A DNA stretch of 64,000 nt from Penelope pileata (Eukaryota; Chordata; Aves; Galliformes; Cracidae), in NCBI GenBank assembly GCA_013396635.1, contig WBMW01003930.1:15001-79000 (forward strand). Reading direction: 5' to 3'. The notes below the pieces were generated by a model. The model did not search any database and had not been told where the DNA came from. It saw nothing but the letters and a program-made list of their open reading frames with translations. Position numbers and translations under genes: made by a program. Below, piece by piece: positions 47,060-60,035 of the stretch (position 1 is the stretch's first letter; each line of letters starts with the position of its first letter).

Positions 47060-47275
47060 AAATTAAAAGCTCAGAGATGTACTCTACAGGTTGCCATAGA
47101 GGGGACATGCAAGAGACTGTTTTGGAATCTTTTGTCTCAAAGCTTGCTGTGAGAACTCTTTTGTCTCAAAGTTTGCCCACCTGCCTGCTGCCCGAAGGCT
47201 TGCAGACCAGGGGCAATGAGAGACAAACAGCCACTAAATGGCCATCGAGCAGCCTTTCAGACTGGCGCCTTGAGG
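47060..47275. other. GC-richer block abutting an assembly gap, with tandem 29-base repeat
   Basis: The composition shifts towards GC up to the gap edge. TCTTTTGTCTCAAAG occurs at 47128-47142 and again at 47157-47171, and the match extends five more bases with one change. This is a diverged tandem duplication with a 29-base period. A TGGCGCC word sits at 47263-47269 near the gap. It looks like the edge of an interspersed repeat that the assembler could not cross, but I cannot name the family. Confidence 0.4.
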
Positions 47276-47540
47276 NNNNNNNNNNNNNNNNNNNNNNNNN
47301 NNNNNNNNNNNNNNNNNNNNNNNNNNNNNNNNNNNNNNNNNNNNNNNNNNNNNNNNNNNNNNNNNNNNNNNNNNNNNNNNNNNNNNNNNNNNNNNNNNNN
47401 NNNNNNNNNNNNNNNNNNNNNNNNNNNNNNNNNNNNNNNNNNNNNNNNNNNNNNNNNNNNNNNNNNNNNNNNNNNNNNNNNNNNNNNNNNNNNNNNNNNN
47501 NNNNNNNNNNNNNNNNNNNNNNNNNNNNNNNNNNNNNNNN
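47276..47540. other. Assembly gap, 265 N
   Basis: A run of 265 undetermined bases. Protein frames drawn across it are artefacts. Confidence 1.
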
Positions 47541-47554
47541 AAGAATCTCCCCTT

Positions 47555-47571
47555 ACTCCAATAATTGGAGT
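47555..47571. repeat. Perfect 8-base palindrome with 1-base centre
   Basis: ACTCCAAT, one A, then ATTGGAGT, 15 bases from the edge of the gap. It also places CCAAT on both strands. Confidence 0.7.
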
Positions 47572-48199
47572 GGGACATTTTAATATAATGCAACAATTAT
47601 TTCCCTATACTAAATAAAATGTAATTTGAGGATGTTGTGATGTAATATCTTTTAAAATTATAAAATAAAAATAATAAAACTCAAAATCGAGAATATTTTC
47701 AAAAACAAAGGCAAGCCCAAACGCATAATATTCTCCTAACATTTTAGGTTGTGAGTCTCTGGGAATATGAGTAAGTTGCATGGGAGAAGAAAACACCAGA
47801 CTGCAAGTCTATTTTCTTCACTCTCACTGGGATTGCTTGACTAGGTTTCTCATCTGCATCTCTAACAAATATCTGGCCTTTTCCCTTCAGTTGCAGTTGT
47901 AGCTTTTTTGTTTGCATACCTTCTACTTGGGCTTAACTCAGAGAAAGGCCGTGGTCACATATGCAACCATGTGTTCAAACCAAAGAACAGTCCTTGACCA
48001 GTGGTCAAGATTCTTGACCAGCAGTCCTTACAAGTCCTCTACAGAACTGAGCAGATTCTATGGACTGAAATTAAATGTCCACATGGTACCTGTTTAGGCA
48101 AATTCTGATTCATCTTGTCAAATGCTTTCTCGTTAGTCAAGGAACAGGCAAAAAAAAAAAGAACATCTGTCTTTACCATTGGCAGAAGAGATAATAGGG

Positions 48200-49520
48200 A
48201 AAATCGTAGAATCTCAGAAAAAAGACGAGGCTGGAAGGGGCCTCTGGAGAACATTGTTTCCAAACTTCTGTTGAAGACAGTGCCTCTGATTATCAAAGGC
48301 CTTGCCAAGCCAAATACTGAATATTTCCAGTGAAGAATATACCACTAATTCCATGGGTAACCTATTCCAATTTTAAATTGTTCTCACAGCAAAGATTTTT
48401 TTTCTTATGTCAGTTGGAATTTCTCCTCAAACTGCCTGTGCTCATTGCCTCTTATCCTGTGCATCTTTGTGAAAAGAGAACTTCCATATTCTCTATACTT
48501 ACACTTCGAGGTGTTAGAGTAGTGATTTCCCCTGAGACTTCTCTTTGCTAGGCTAAAAATATATGTCAACCTTTTCTCATATATGAAGTTATCCAAAAAT
48601 ATAATCATCTTGGCGCTTCTTCTTTGGAGCCTCTCCATTTTTTCAATTTGTCTCTTGAAGTGTGGGTAACCCAAACTGAACATAATATCCTAAGGGACCT
48701 AGAAAGTGTCAAGTATAGTGGAATAATCATTTGCTTGATCTCCTGGCCAAACTCTTGCTCTGATGCAGCCCAGTCCATGGTTTGCCTTTGTTGCTGCAAG
48801 GGCATTCTGCTGACTCATATTCAGTTTGCTGTCCCTTGGAACCCTCATCACCTTTTTAGCAAAACTACACTGCAGTCAGATCTCAGCCAATTCTGCTTCT
48901 TGGAATTGTTCTGTTCCAGGTCCAGAATTTCACATTTATCTTTGCTAAAACTCTTATAATTCCTATCAGTCCAGTCTTCTAGCCTGTCCATATAGTGGCT
49001 TTTCCTTCCATAGAACATCTATAGAACATCTATATCCCTTCACATTTTGGTGTCACCCAAAAACTTGGAGAGGGTGTATTCAATCCCTTTAAGCATATCT
49101 TCAGTAAAGATACATAAGTCCAGATGTTACTGAATCTACTATCACCTCGTAAGGAACTTCAGTACTATCAGGCTGTCAGTTTGACATTGAACTATTAACC
49201 ACCACCTGTTGAGTTGAGCAGTTAAACTTGTTTTCCACTCATTTTCAGGCCCCTCTGTCCAATTGATATTTTATCAGCATGTCCCCAAGAATGTTGTGGG
49301 AAGCAGTAACAAACAACTTAATAAAATCAAAGTAAATTATATCAATGTCTCTATATACCGAGCAAGTTATCTTATCATAGAAGACAATCTGATTGGTCAA
49401 ATATGATTTATTCTCAGTAAAAATGTGTTGGCTTTTCCCAAAAATCTTATCCTTCATGTGCTTGCAAATAGCATCCACTATTGTGGACCTGCTCCATAGT
49501 TTTCCCAGAGACTGAAATAT
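48200..49520 (-). mobile_element. Old but long CR1, minus strand, about 1.3 kb
   Basis: The left end (AATCGTAGAATCTCAG, then GGCTGGAAGGGGCCTCTGG) is a diverged CR1 tail in reverse complement. The element keeps its order across its whole length: CATTGCCTCTTATCCTGTGC near 48443 (ORF2 C-terminal region), CTTCTTTGGAGCCTCTCC near 48619, TTGCTGCAAGGGCATTCTGC near 48790, CACATTTATCTTTGCTAAA near 48931 and TTTTGGTGTCACCCAAAAAC near 49045. The last word is the region of the RT catalytic box. It then continues to GGACCTGCTCCATAGTTTTC near 49485. Stops and indels are frequent, so the coding sequence is dead. It is one of the older copies in the window, and a small TAGAACATC duplication lies near 49012-49030. 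Confidence 0.85.
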
Positions 49521-52500
49521 GGCTGCCTGCATTCAGATGCAGGAGAAAAACAGAAAGGAACTTGGGAAAGGAGAACATGTACAAAAGTTAAAAGCAGGAG
49601 AAACTAGGACAATAAGGAGGATGTGCATGTGGAGCTGGAGAAGAGAAAAGCAAAGGTACCAGTAAACAGTACTGCTGTGCAATGACAGATACTTTCATTT
49701 TATTCCCGAACTCTATTTGACAAGTTCTTTTTACAGCTGTGTGTAGTAGAGAACCTGGGGGCAACTGGCACTGTCACGTTGCACCAAGTGATGCGTGGAC
49801 CTCAGAGTCTTCAAACCCTGAAGTGGGGGCAACACAAAACCACAGTCTAGAAACTTGTTGTGAAGTAAAAGTTAGGGGTGATAGGTTTGTAGCATTCGTG
49901 GCAGCAGCAGTGATTGCTCCAGCAGTGATGTTGGTGGTGTCAGTGGTGATAAGTTTCTGTTCCTCTTTTTCCTTTGCGTGAATCTGGTTTCAGCTTCATA
50001 TCAGCCAATGAAAATGGCAAACTTTTTCTAGGCTTGAGTTCTTTAGACAACCTTCTTTTTATCCAGATGCTCTGACAATAACAGACATCGCCAAACCAGC
50101 TGACATCATAGTCTCAGTCAGTGGCTTCCAATTTATTCCCTCAGTAACACTTCATAATTCATAAGTTCTCCTCTTTTTCTTTCTACATCTTTACTTTAAA
50201 TTCATGCAGGTAACATGAGAAATATATAAACTAAGAGGCCAGCAATAATTTTACAGTGAAAGCATGTTGCTCTTCTACATTCTGAATTCGGAGATAACTC
50301 TGAAATGTTAATGAAGATAATGAAGTATTTGTAGGATGATTTCAGAGAATTTGCTGAATCAGATGTAGCAGCTTGCAAGGAGTACAATGAGCTACAGCAA
50401 TGGTTGGTAGTTCAAGACAACATTATCTGTGTTTTTTTACTATCTTTTTTCCCTGTGGTAACCTTGATGACATTTTAGGATTTTAAAGGTATTTCAATTA
50501 TTTTTTAATTTACCTCATGAAATTTGCAGTTTAAATTCTACCCTTGTAGAAGATTCCACTTCTACCCTAAGTGTAGGAGAGGAGGGAAAGGACACATAGC
50601 TGTCATCCTAGCATGGTTTATATATTTCATGACAAAAGGGCACTTCAGCACTATTTTTTCCCACAGACTGGATCAAAGACTGCTGGGCTGCCAAAATGCT
50701 CCTACGTTATCTCAGCTACTGAAGTGTTCAAAAGGAAAACCCATGTTTAAGGTTACTAAGATACAATACTTCCAGAAGCTGCCTGTCAGATTGTCTGCAC
50801 TGAGCATTAAGCTCAATTACAAATGCAGCAGTGATAACAATTTCAAACATGGTTTGGTTGGTCAGATGACAATGTCAAAGTTTCCAAAACTCTTTTCAGG
50901 CACGATATTTGAGCTTTGATCATATGTAACAAAGACTTTTGGAAAACTTGTTTAAAATGTTATATCCTAATAAATCTAAAATTATATGTCAAGCAAGTTT
51001 AAATTTGTTATTAAAATATGGCTCAAAGCTCAAAGTAGACTGAAAGAGACAGGTTGTCCCATAGTAATACCATGGAACATTTTCTTTGCTATTTATAAAT
51101 GATGAGGATGAGACAAAAGAGGACTCATACTGTATTTTGAAATACATATTAATTTCACACATGTTAATTCACTCACAGTACAATTTTCAGTCCTGGAAAG
51201 ACAAAGAATTTGATACAGCTCTGTTTTTCTGTTTATTTCTATTTCAGTAGAGTTTGTGTAGTTCAGATATCCAAAACTATCAAAGCTGAGAACATTTTAC
51301 TGAGAACATTCAAATGTATTTTCTGGTTATTTTCACATTCTGTTAATCTCCAATTAGGAACTATGTGATTTGAAAAGGCAAACACAATAGTAAAAGAGTA
51401 TTCTTTGATTCCTTTATAACTCATCTAGCCAACAATTTGTTAGCTGCAAGAGTAGAATGAAGTATCACTGATTTTTTTTTTAAAAATCATTGAAATACTT
51501 ACCTGCTCCAAGTCTCCCACTGTTTTGGTGCCCCAGTGAATATTAAAAAGAACTTGTTATTTTAGTACTAGACATTCTGATCTTCTCAGCAACAGGAGAC
51601 TAAGAACTACATTTTTCCAAAAATAAGTATATGTATTGAGGTATGTTTTACTTCTAAATTAATAAAGTATTTAAAATTTTTGCTGTAATCATATTCCAAA
51701 ACATAATTTCTATCTTTCATCAGTCATATGTTAGATATATGAGATAACGGGCATCTTACATTTTATTAAGCAATGAAGTGAGGAATTTAGAAGATGGACT
51801 ATATCAGTAGTTTGAACTTGTAGCAAACTTTAGCAATGAATATCTTTTAGCACTATTAATAGATTTTTAGCTAGACCAATCTTTTATAACATTGTTCCTC
51901 TAAGTACTTTTTTTTTTATTTTTATAGCAGTTATATATTTCGCTTTTTTTTTAACGATATGCACATTAGCATGAAATTTGTATTTAGTTGTTCATTAGTT
52001 CATTATATAAGAGAATTTCCAGACTGAAAGATTAAAACCATGAGACTGTGTTCCTCTTAACAATTTATCTCTGAATTCTGAAAATCATGAGGAAGGGCAA
52101 TAACGTCATCACATTATTATTCATATCACAGTTTTCCTTCTGGAAGAGATTCTTTATTTTTTCCTGAAAAAAAATAAAATCCAGTCATTTAATATGTAAC
52201 AGTTACATGTCTGTCTTGCCTGTGATAGTTGCCTGCAGGGTGAAGAGCCTCAATAGATGTCGGATTGAGCAGACATTACTCAAGGGAACAGAGAAAGAAA
52301 GAGTGGTCATAAAGAAGTTAATCAAAAAAATGTTAATGTGCTGTTCCTCTCAGTCTATAAATGTAAATTTATAAATTTTGTAAATTTTGTAAATTTTACT
52401 TAAAATTTAGAACTATAGTCAAAAATAGATTTACATTTAGAGGTTTATATCACATGTTAAGAAATGTCACTGTGCACATAGACATTATCATCAAGACCCT

Positions 52501-52956
52501 TGGAACAACTGTAGCACTTCAGATCACAGCTACACACCCTACACTGAGTATGCAGTAAAGGTACAGTCACTTATTAGGTAATGTTAATTGACTGGAAAAT
52601 CCTTTGGTTGGCTGTGTGCTTTCAAAGCTACCAGAGACAGGATAAGAGACATCTGTCCTTTATTTACTATACAGGTGGCCCATTAAATATCAGCTTGAAT
52701 CTGTAGTGTCTTACTCATTTTCAAAAGTCTTTGGCCTAGCTATCTTCAGTACTTCTCCCAACACTCCACATGTATCACAATTCAAAAGCCTGCCAAATTA
52801 AAAATGAGTCAATAACAGGGATCTTTGAACTAGAGACTGCAACAATGCAATCAAAATCGGCAATAAAAATAAGCAATATTTTGAAACCATCAAATCTGAG
52901 GCTGAAAGAATTCCTAGAGAATTTAGTACTTTAAGTAGTAAGAGAAGGGAAATGTA
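49521..52956. other. Non-coding stretch, no gene supported
   Basis: About 3.4 kb. The largest open frame is 131 codons at 50524-50919 (plus). Its product has no domain I recognise, and I see no exon context. The part around 49720-49980 is somewhat less AT-rich and holds an 80-codon frame with a low-complexity Val/Ala/Ser-rich tail. A triple 9-base repeat lies at 52372-52398. Confidence 0.6.
52372..52398. repeat. Three tandem copies of a 9-base unit
   Basis: TAAATTTTG occurs at 52372 and 52381, followed by TAAATTTTA at 52390. A short AT-rich minisatellite. Confidence 0.85.
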
Positions 52957-53076
52957 GAATCACAGAATCATAGAATGGTTTGGGTTGGAAAGTACCTTGG
53001 AGATCATCTTGTTCCAATCCTACAGGGTTGTCCTCTGCTATGGGCAAGGACAGCTTCCTCTAGACCAGGTTGGATA
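52957..53076 (-). mobile_element. CR1 tail fragment, minus strand
   Basis: AGAATCACAGAATCATAGAA, then TGGTTTGGGTTGGAAAGTACC, TTGTTCCAATCC and CTATGGGCAAGGACAGC, is the reverse complement of the CR1 3' UTR of the type seen at 30993 and 60036. It reaches the equivalent of the ORF2 stop (AGACCAGGTT near 53062) and then loses similarity. About 120 bases remain. Confidence 0.88.
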
Positions 53077-56000
53077 TGCATTTTCACCAGATATGAGTCT
53101 ACCTTAACTGAAATGCTGTCAGAAAGCTATCCTTTTCTGATGATTCTACTGGCCAACCTTTGCTTGAGGCAGCACTGGCTCAAGCAAAGATTGACATTGA
53201 TGTTTTGGACGTGAATCATGTAGGTTCAGGTGAAGATAGGTAAAATTTTATGCTTTCTACTTTCAAAAGGAAACTATAAGCTATGTAGTAGAGACATTCA
53301 GTGACTTTTTACCAGCTGAAGATAATGTAGAGGAGTAGGCCGTACATTAGAAGGATTTTTACCCAGTAGAAGTCCAGCAGCAAAAAAAGAGTAAGGTAAT
53401 ATGGAATCCTGTGAGATGGCAGAACACTAAGTTAGAAAAGGGGAGATACACAAAATTTTAGTTGAAAGATTTTACAGTATAGTTTAGGGGACATCACAAA
53501 TTCAAAACAGTTGTATTCTATTGCTGCTATCTAATTTCTAAAGACAAAGTTTTTAAAATTCTAGTCAGAAAAACCGAAATCAGACAAAGTGAGAGCACAC
53601 AGAAGCAATTAGCTGATTTTATCAAACAAATCTAACCTGAGATTTGAACAAAGATCTGATTCAGCCACTGCAATTGATACATTATAGGGCATGTCCAAAC
53701 CTGCCGCTGTGTCAAATATGTCTGGAAAAACAAGAACTGCAAAATCTAGTAAAAATTCTTGTTTGGTCACATTTGCTCTAATTTGAATTTTAAAATTTAA
53801 ATCGGCTTTACTGTGCACACAGTCAATTCAAACAGCTCCGTAAACATGATTTATAGTTGAGTATTTTTTGTACCTTCTGTCAGGAATTACTTATAGCTAC
53901 AGTACTAGTTTTTTGGGGTATTGTTTGCAACATTACGAATCTGAACATGTTGTTTAAGAAGAAAGTTTTCAATTGAAGCTCTTAGAGGGAATAGACATTT
54001 TTTCACTCAGAAAAGGAGAAATGTTTCCATAATGATATCCACAGGAAAGCCTATAAGGAACGATAAATCTTTGTTTATTCAGTCTTCTCTATAGCATAAT
54101 TTCAGACTGCCACTTTAAGAAAGAAAAAACTGAATTTTATAGGTGTCAAGATCTGCCCCCTCCAAAAATCGAAATAAAACTCCCTTAAAACTGAAGGTGA
54201 ATGGGTAACTGTAAATTATGAATTTTTGATATTGAATTGGAACACCAGCAATCTATAGATCACATATTGCAAACAATCTGCAACAACTGACAGTTGAAAA
54301 TGGAATCCTTTAAACATTAACTTAATAAAACTTTTTATTGGATTTCACTCATTCTGAATAACTAAACAGAGTGGATTTGAATTTGGGATCATGCTGAAGT
54401 TCTTGTTAGCCAAACCAAATTGTTTATTTGTTTGTCATTGTCATTACACACATAGATCTTCAGGATTTGAAAAACAGATTGGCAAAGGATGAAAATATCA
54501 CAAAATGTTGCCAATGCCACTTTACAAAGTGTCTAAATGCACAAGGGTAAAGCAAAACCAAAATTCCTGTTTAAAGTTAAATGCAATGTGTTCTTCCTCT
54601 GACACCTCCTACTGGACTGAAGCAAATATCAGCTCTGAGTAATAGATGTGCAGTGAATTACTTGCCCAGTTACCAAGTTGGCTGGAACATTTTAGACACA
54701 TTACTATGGGCAGTAATTTTTATACTGTCTTCAGTGAAAATATACCAAAATTAATCAAAGCATTCCTGCTCTTGTAGAAAATGCAGAGCTTTATCAAATC
54801 CCAAATATAAATTTCCTTGACACTTGACATCTTTAAAAAAACTATAAGGAAAGAAAACGACCAAGAGGCCATCACTATCCTAAGCTGCTTAGAGATAAGG
54901 AGGTATTAAAAAATAGAGTTCTGTGACCTGGGGTCATTAATTGATTGTTAGACCAAAAATGAATCTGTGAATAACTACTTTGATTCCCTGTATCATCACA
55001 AAAGCATCCTTCCCACATAACGAGTATACTGATAGGAAAGTTTTCATAGCTGCTTTATCACTCTTTTTACCTCAACCACTACAGATTTGGGGCTAACATG
55101 AGGTACAGTTCACTAATATACCCTGTATCAATGCATTGACCTTTTGCTGTGACTCCCAGCTCCAGGAAGAACTCAGACTTACAATAAGAGTTTAAATTTG
55201 AGAGAGGTTATTTTCCAGATCTCTCTTGTTGCTGTTTGGAGGTCAATTCGTTGCAGCAGGGAGAGTAAAGGATATTTCTAATCATTCTTAGAGAAATGTA
55301 TTCTGTTAGAGGGCAGTGATATTAAGAAGGAATGTAGAGAAACAGATAAAATGTAATGAATGTTGTACAGGATAAAGATTTTAAAGATTTTAACTAAACA
55401 TCTACTACTTTTGGACTGTTGAAATGGCTTAACAAGCTATGAGTTGACCTGTGAAACCTGGTGTTTCAAGGTATTGAGATTGACAGTTGGGTTGGGAACG
55501 GTAACCCTATTAACCCAATGAGGTTTTCAATTCTGAAGCACATCGCAAAGGATTCTCATTTTCCCGGAAGGAAGTATCAAAAAAGACAGCACCCAAGTTT
55601 GAGCAGTCTTGACCATTAAGGCAACATATGAAATTGGTGCATAATGATGAACATTACTGGAATCTATCACTGAGGGAAGCATGTAGTAGATATATGGAAT
55701 GACACTCTTTACCGTGAACGCTGATGTTAAATATCTTATACAAAGACACTGATATGTAGCAGAAAAGAATAGCTATGTATTTCCAGAGACTATTATGAAT
55801 CATCTACACACTAAATATTGGAAAATCATTCAAATATATTGCCATAAATAATCATTTAAATTTACAATGATTGTGCTGCCCTGAGATGATCATATTCATG
55901 ATTTCAAAGAACAACCAAAGCAGTTTTCCAGGTTTGCTAAAACAAAAAGTGAACTGCAAATTCACTTGTGTTTGGATATGGCACCATTCACCCCTGCATT

Positions 56001-56849
56001 CAAATTCAGTCACTTCTTCATGTATGGAAGCACAACAAAAGCCTGACAAAAACAAGCTATAGTATAAATACCAAGAGATGCTATTTATAGCAGAAAAACT
56101 CATCATGTATATTTAGGGAATCAACATAGTACTGAAGTATATGTGAACTGATAGACTCAGTGAAGCCTCATATTTCAAGATGAGTGCTAAGATGATGATG
56201 TGGGAAGCCTCTGTTCTGCTCAGGTGAAACAATAGATGAATAGATGTATTTCTATTGAGGCCAACAGTCATGCAATTTATAGCTGAGAATCTCATTATGG
56301 AACCTCTACGTCTGTATTATTCTGGTAGGAGCACAGAAACAAAACTGCTTGTTTTCTGACTCTTTTGGATAAAACATTATTTTGCCTAAAGGTACTTCAA
56401 TTTCCTCCCTCCCCCAGGCTCTCCTCCCATGTATCTTCCTCACACAACAAACAGCTAGTAAACACCACTGGACATTTCTGTGTGTTGGGATGAAGGAAGC
56501 ACAACAAAGGACTTTTTCTTCTCAGAGAAATGGACCAAATGAAGTCAAATAAAGAAAAGGAAAGAAAAGAAATGGCGTGGGTTTTGGTTTTGTTAAGTGT
56601 TTATTTTATTTTTTACATTTTCACCTTTTTTGCCTTTCTGAGACTTGATCAGAATAGTTCAACCAAATACATGGAAGAAAATGATGGATGATCCCAAACA
56701 ACTCAGAAGACAAAGTATTTCTCAGTCAAATTGCAAGTTGCTAGCTAGCCACTTAGCTTAAAATGCTTTGAGCCGAAGTTTATAAACCTTATTTGAAAGG
56801 CTTTTTTTCAGCATCTGTAGACCAGTGAATCACAGAAGTTCATTCTTTG
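53077..56849. other. AT-rich non-coding stretch, nothing specific seen
   Basis: About 3.8 kb of unique-looking sequence. Open frames are 84 codons or fewer, and some overlap on opposite strands (55852-56106 and 55871-56062). No repeat family, exon or RNA gene is recognised. Confidence 0.6.
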
Positions 56850-57084
56850 TCTAGAATCAGACATGCACCATAAAGACCATCATCTGTCCAGGCCCCTCTG
56901 GATGTTAACACAACCTTCTGTCACGTCAGCCTCTTCTCCCAGTTTTGTGTCATCTGCAAACTTGACCAGAAAACACTTTTCCTCATGATCCACATCTTTA
57001 AATAGCCTCAGACTTGTTATTGACCCAGGTGTGCACTGCTAGTTCCTGACCTCCAGCTAGACTTTGTGCGAAACAGCCATCAAA
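56850..57084 (-). mobile_element. Decayed CR1 fragment, minus strand
   Basis: The segment GTCACGTCAGCCTCTTCTCC followed by AGTTTTGTGTCATCTGCAAA near 56942 is the reverse complement of the CR1 RT catalytic region (the LSKFADDTKL box). A GTCCAGGCCCCTCTGGAT block precedes it near 56886, and TATTGACCCAGGTGTGCAC follows near 57017. No CR1 tail is recognisable at the left, so it is an internal relic. The boundaries are approximate. Confidence 0.65.
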
Positions 57085-57771
57085 TTGTACATGGAACAAT
57101 GCACATCATAACTAAATTAAACAAAAAAAAAAAGTAAAATAAAAGATTTGTTCTTGGAAGAATTTAGAGCCTGGGAAATCTGACTTTAAAATTGAGCAGT
57201 CACATCAGACTTCTTTGACTTGAGCTCTTCTTTTTTACCACTAGGCAACAGAGAGTAAAAAAATGAACCCCGGATCAGCAATGGTGAAATGCAACAAACT
57301 GTTGCCGTGGACATCAAGAGTAATAAGTGTTAATTAAGGATTTTCTTCTTCTTACATGAGTAGGATGGAAGTGCAAGTATGAAAAGGATACATTTGTACA
57401 CAATAATGGACATCACAAATAATGTGTAATTCTGTTGTGCTGGCTGGATACTTCCTGTATACTTATGTAAGCACATATTTTCAGAAGGTTACATGTACCT
57501 GTGTCAGTATGTCTGTAAAGTCTTTCTTATACTAGCTTTCCACATATTCTAACTTTTGCTCCCTTCTGAGTTACATGAACAATTAAATTTGAATATAATT
57601 ATTCATTTCTGATTGTTAAAGCCAAATTCTTAAATCTTCTAAAATTTAACCTGAAATTACAGAGTTATGTGCTGAACAGTACAACTCATCACTGCGTAAC
57701 AAATAGTTATATTCTGCATTTCATATTCTATTACTTTCTGCTTGGCCAAACATAAAAAAAGACATCTTTAC

Positions 57772-57792
57772 TTTTTTCTTTTTTTTTTTTTT
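57772..57792. repeat. T-rich tract (T6-C-T14)
   Basis: Six T, one C and fourteen T in a row. A simple repeat without an attached LINE or SINE body. Confidence 0.88.
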
Positions 57793-59864
57793 GAGAGTGC
57801 TACCATGAAAAAGGACTCCAAAACACCAAAAAAGCCCAAACATTACTTTTAAGAATGTTTTATTTCTATTTGACAAAAATACGGTTTATACCTTTTTGAA
57901 GCGGAGCTCAATTTACACATGACTTCATTTCACTTCTCCTCATCTTTGGAAGGTAATCACAGCATCCAGATGCCAAGCTATGAAAGATCTTCTCCTTTCA
58001 GTTTCTTTCAGAAATAAATTAGATTTTGACTTGAGAAATATGACCACATTATCTGTTTGAACATAAGGAAACTGTACAAATCCCTCATAAGACCTATGTA
58101 AAACTCCTTTTATGATTAAGAAGGGGCAATTTTCTCATGTCCTTATTTCTTAGAGGTGAATCTATGCTGCCCTGTAAGGAACTTGCATTCTAGTGCATAT
58201 TTTTCCAGTGCAAGTTGAATTTGGGAATCGGCAGTGAAATACATAATCAATTGGTTATGCAGCATGACAATTAGATCAAGTTTTGTGAAGAGGCCCAATG
58301 CAATAGAAATGACATTGTACAGCTAAGATTCCACAATAAACACTGAAAATACAGCTGGGGATATACATTTTTAGGATGAAAATATGTAAAGCACATAATT
58401 TTTTTTAAAGTTATCCAAAAAAAGAAAACAATAACTTGAGTTTGAATCTCTACTGTAGCTCTGTCCCTGTTCTCATCCATTTTTATAATACAGTAGCACA
58501 TAGTAGACTTCAAAGATTGTCTTCCCTATAAACATACTTAATGTTCTAGTAAAATGGGGACCATGAAGTGGGCCAAAAGGCAGTAAGCTGTAAATAAAAA
58601 AGTGTTAAATGAAAAAGAATGCAAAACATTTCTATAAATATATATAAACATATACTTTACTCTGTAGTAAGCTAATACTTTGATTAGTAGTATAATTTTA
58701 AATTATAATCATATGAGAAGAACTTAGTAATTTAATTTCTTATTTGTTCCTACTGGCTTTATAAATAAATCTACCTGATATAATCGAAAAATGTCTTCCT
58801 GAGGATTGTGCATATAATTGCTTTAAAACACTATTTGCATTTCCAGAATGTTTGATTTCATCGAATACTTTTCATTTCCTACCTGTAATTATGAATAATT
58901 TTTAAAACAGCCAGTGCAATTTATAAATTTGGAAGTTAAAAAGCACTTTTAATCTCACAACTTTACGGTTCAAAACAGTCTGAGCATCATGTAACTGTGA
59001 TTTTAAAAGTAAATGTGATGTATCAGAGGGAGGAAAAAATAATCCTAATAATGTGACACCTATTCCCCAGCATAGCAGTGTAATAGATGAAGGCTGAAAA
59101 ACAAGAGCAAGAATGAGCACTGGGCTTTGTTATCCATGATCCAGTAAAGGTGAAATAAGCTGTGAAGGCAAGCATTACAGACTTATGAGCCAGCAGGAAT
59201 GCTGCCAAGAGTGGTTCATGGGGCACTGAGCAGTTGGCTGAAAATCACTGCTTTTTTAGAACCTTTGGGCACATTTCTAGGCCAGAGGCTCAGAATCAAC
59301 CTTACCACTGCCCCTAGCTCATAAACATAAATCAGCTGCTACTTAAGTTGGCAACAGCAACAAGTCAAAATTCTAGATGTACTCCTGCACACAATTTGCA
59401 TTTACTTGTTGGTATTTAAAAACACATTAAAGGCCCATTTCGTGTCTGGGCAGGGGTATTTGCTGGAGGGGGAACATGTAAGAATTTTCTCCTTCCTCCT
59501 CAGTGCACTCTAAACAGCAGGCAAAAATCTTGACTCCTACTGATCTTCTGTCCGGTTCCTCCTGACTTTTCTGCTAGGCAGGTGAGTTTGTGTTCTAAGG
59601 GGATTCTTTACAAAGTGTTAAACAAGAACTTTTATGGAGTAATCTTAAAACCCAAGCTGACAATACTTCAGTGTGGCACCCTGGGGAAAGCTTGACCTAT
59701 TGCATGAGATGTCACCGGGTCCCTGGACTTCGGCCTTTCATTAGTTGTTTTCTGAAATGCTAACACATGTTATAAATAACTTGTTCTAACAGATATTTGC
59801 ACAACAATCAAAAATATAGCCAATGTATCAGCAAGAATGGCTATCTGGTTCTCCAAGCAAATTA

Positions 59865-59886
59865 AACAAAACAAAACAAAAAAAAC
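59865..59886. repeat. (AAAAC)n simple repeat
   Basis: Three ACAAA-type units run into an A8 stretch followed by CCCGCCCC. Confidence 0.8.
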
Positions 59887-60035
59887 CCGCCCCTAAAATC
59901 AAAATAAAATAATAAACAAAACTCATTTAGCATTTCCAGTATTAGCTGACTTGACATTAAAAGCAAAATTCTTATGTTAGCAACTTGCAATCATCGTTCA
60001 TATTAACTAAAGAGAAATATATGCTAATATATGCA

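Larger units (their letters stand above)
43841..48199. other. AT-rich non-coding stretch with an assembly gap
   Basis: About 4.4 kb without a supported gene. A 107-codon plus-strand frame at 46397-46720 has no recognisable domain and no exon context. The GC-richer block 47060-47275 and the gap after it are listed separately. Confidence 0.6.
57085..60035. other. AT-rich non-coding stretch, no gene seen
   Basis: About 2.9 kb. It holds a T14 tract at 57779-57792 with a flanking T6, and an (AAAAC)n repeat at 59865-59886. The block 59220-59530 is more complex than its flanks, with a CCAGAGGCTC and an ATTTGCATTTAC word, but nothing definite can be said. Open frames are 80 codons or fewer. Confidence 0.6.

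Noticed and set aside
47263..47269. TGGCGCC as a retroviral lysine tRNA primer binding site
   Set aside because: Only seven bases match, the following bases do not fit, and no LTR end directly precedes it.
46966..47617. Frames of 120-205 codons across the second gap
   Set aside because: More than half of each frame is unknown bases, so the open length is an artefact of the gap.
50524..50919. 131-codon plus-strand open frame as a possible gene
   Set aside because: The product has no recognisable domain or signal, the region is AT-rich without promoter or splice context, and frames of this size arise by chance in 64 kb.
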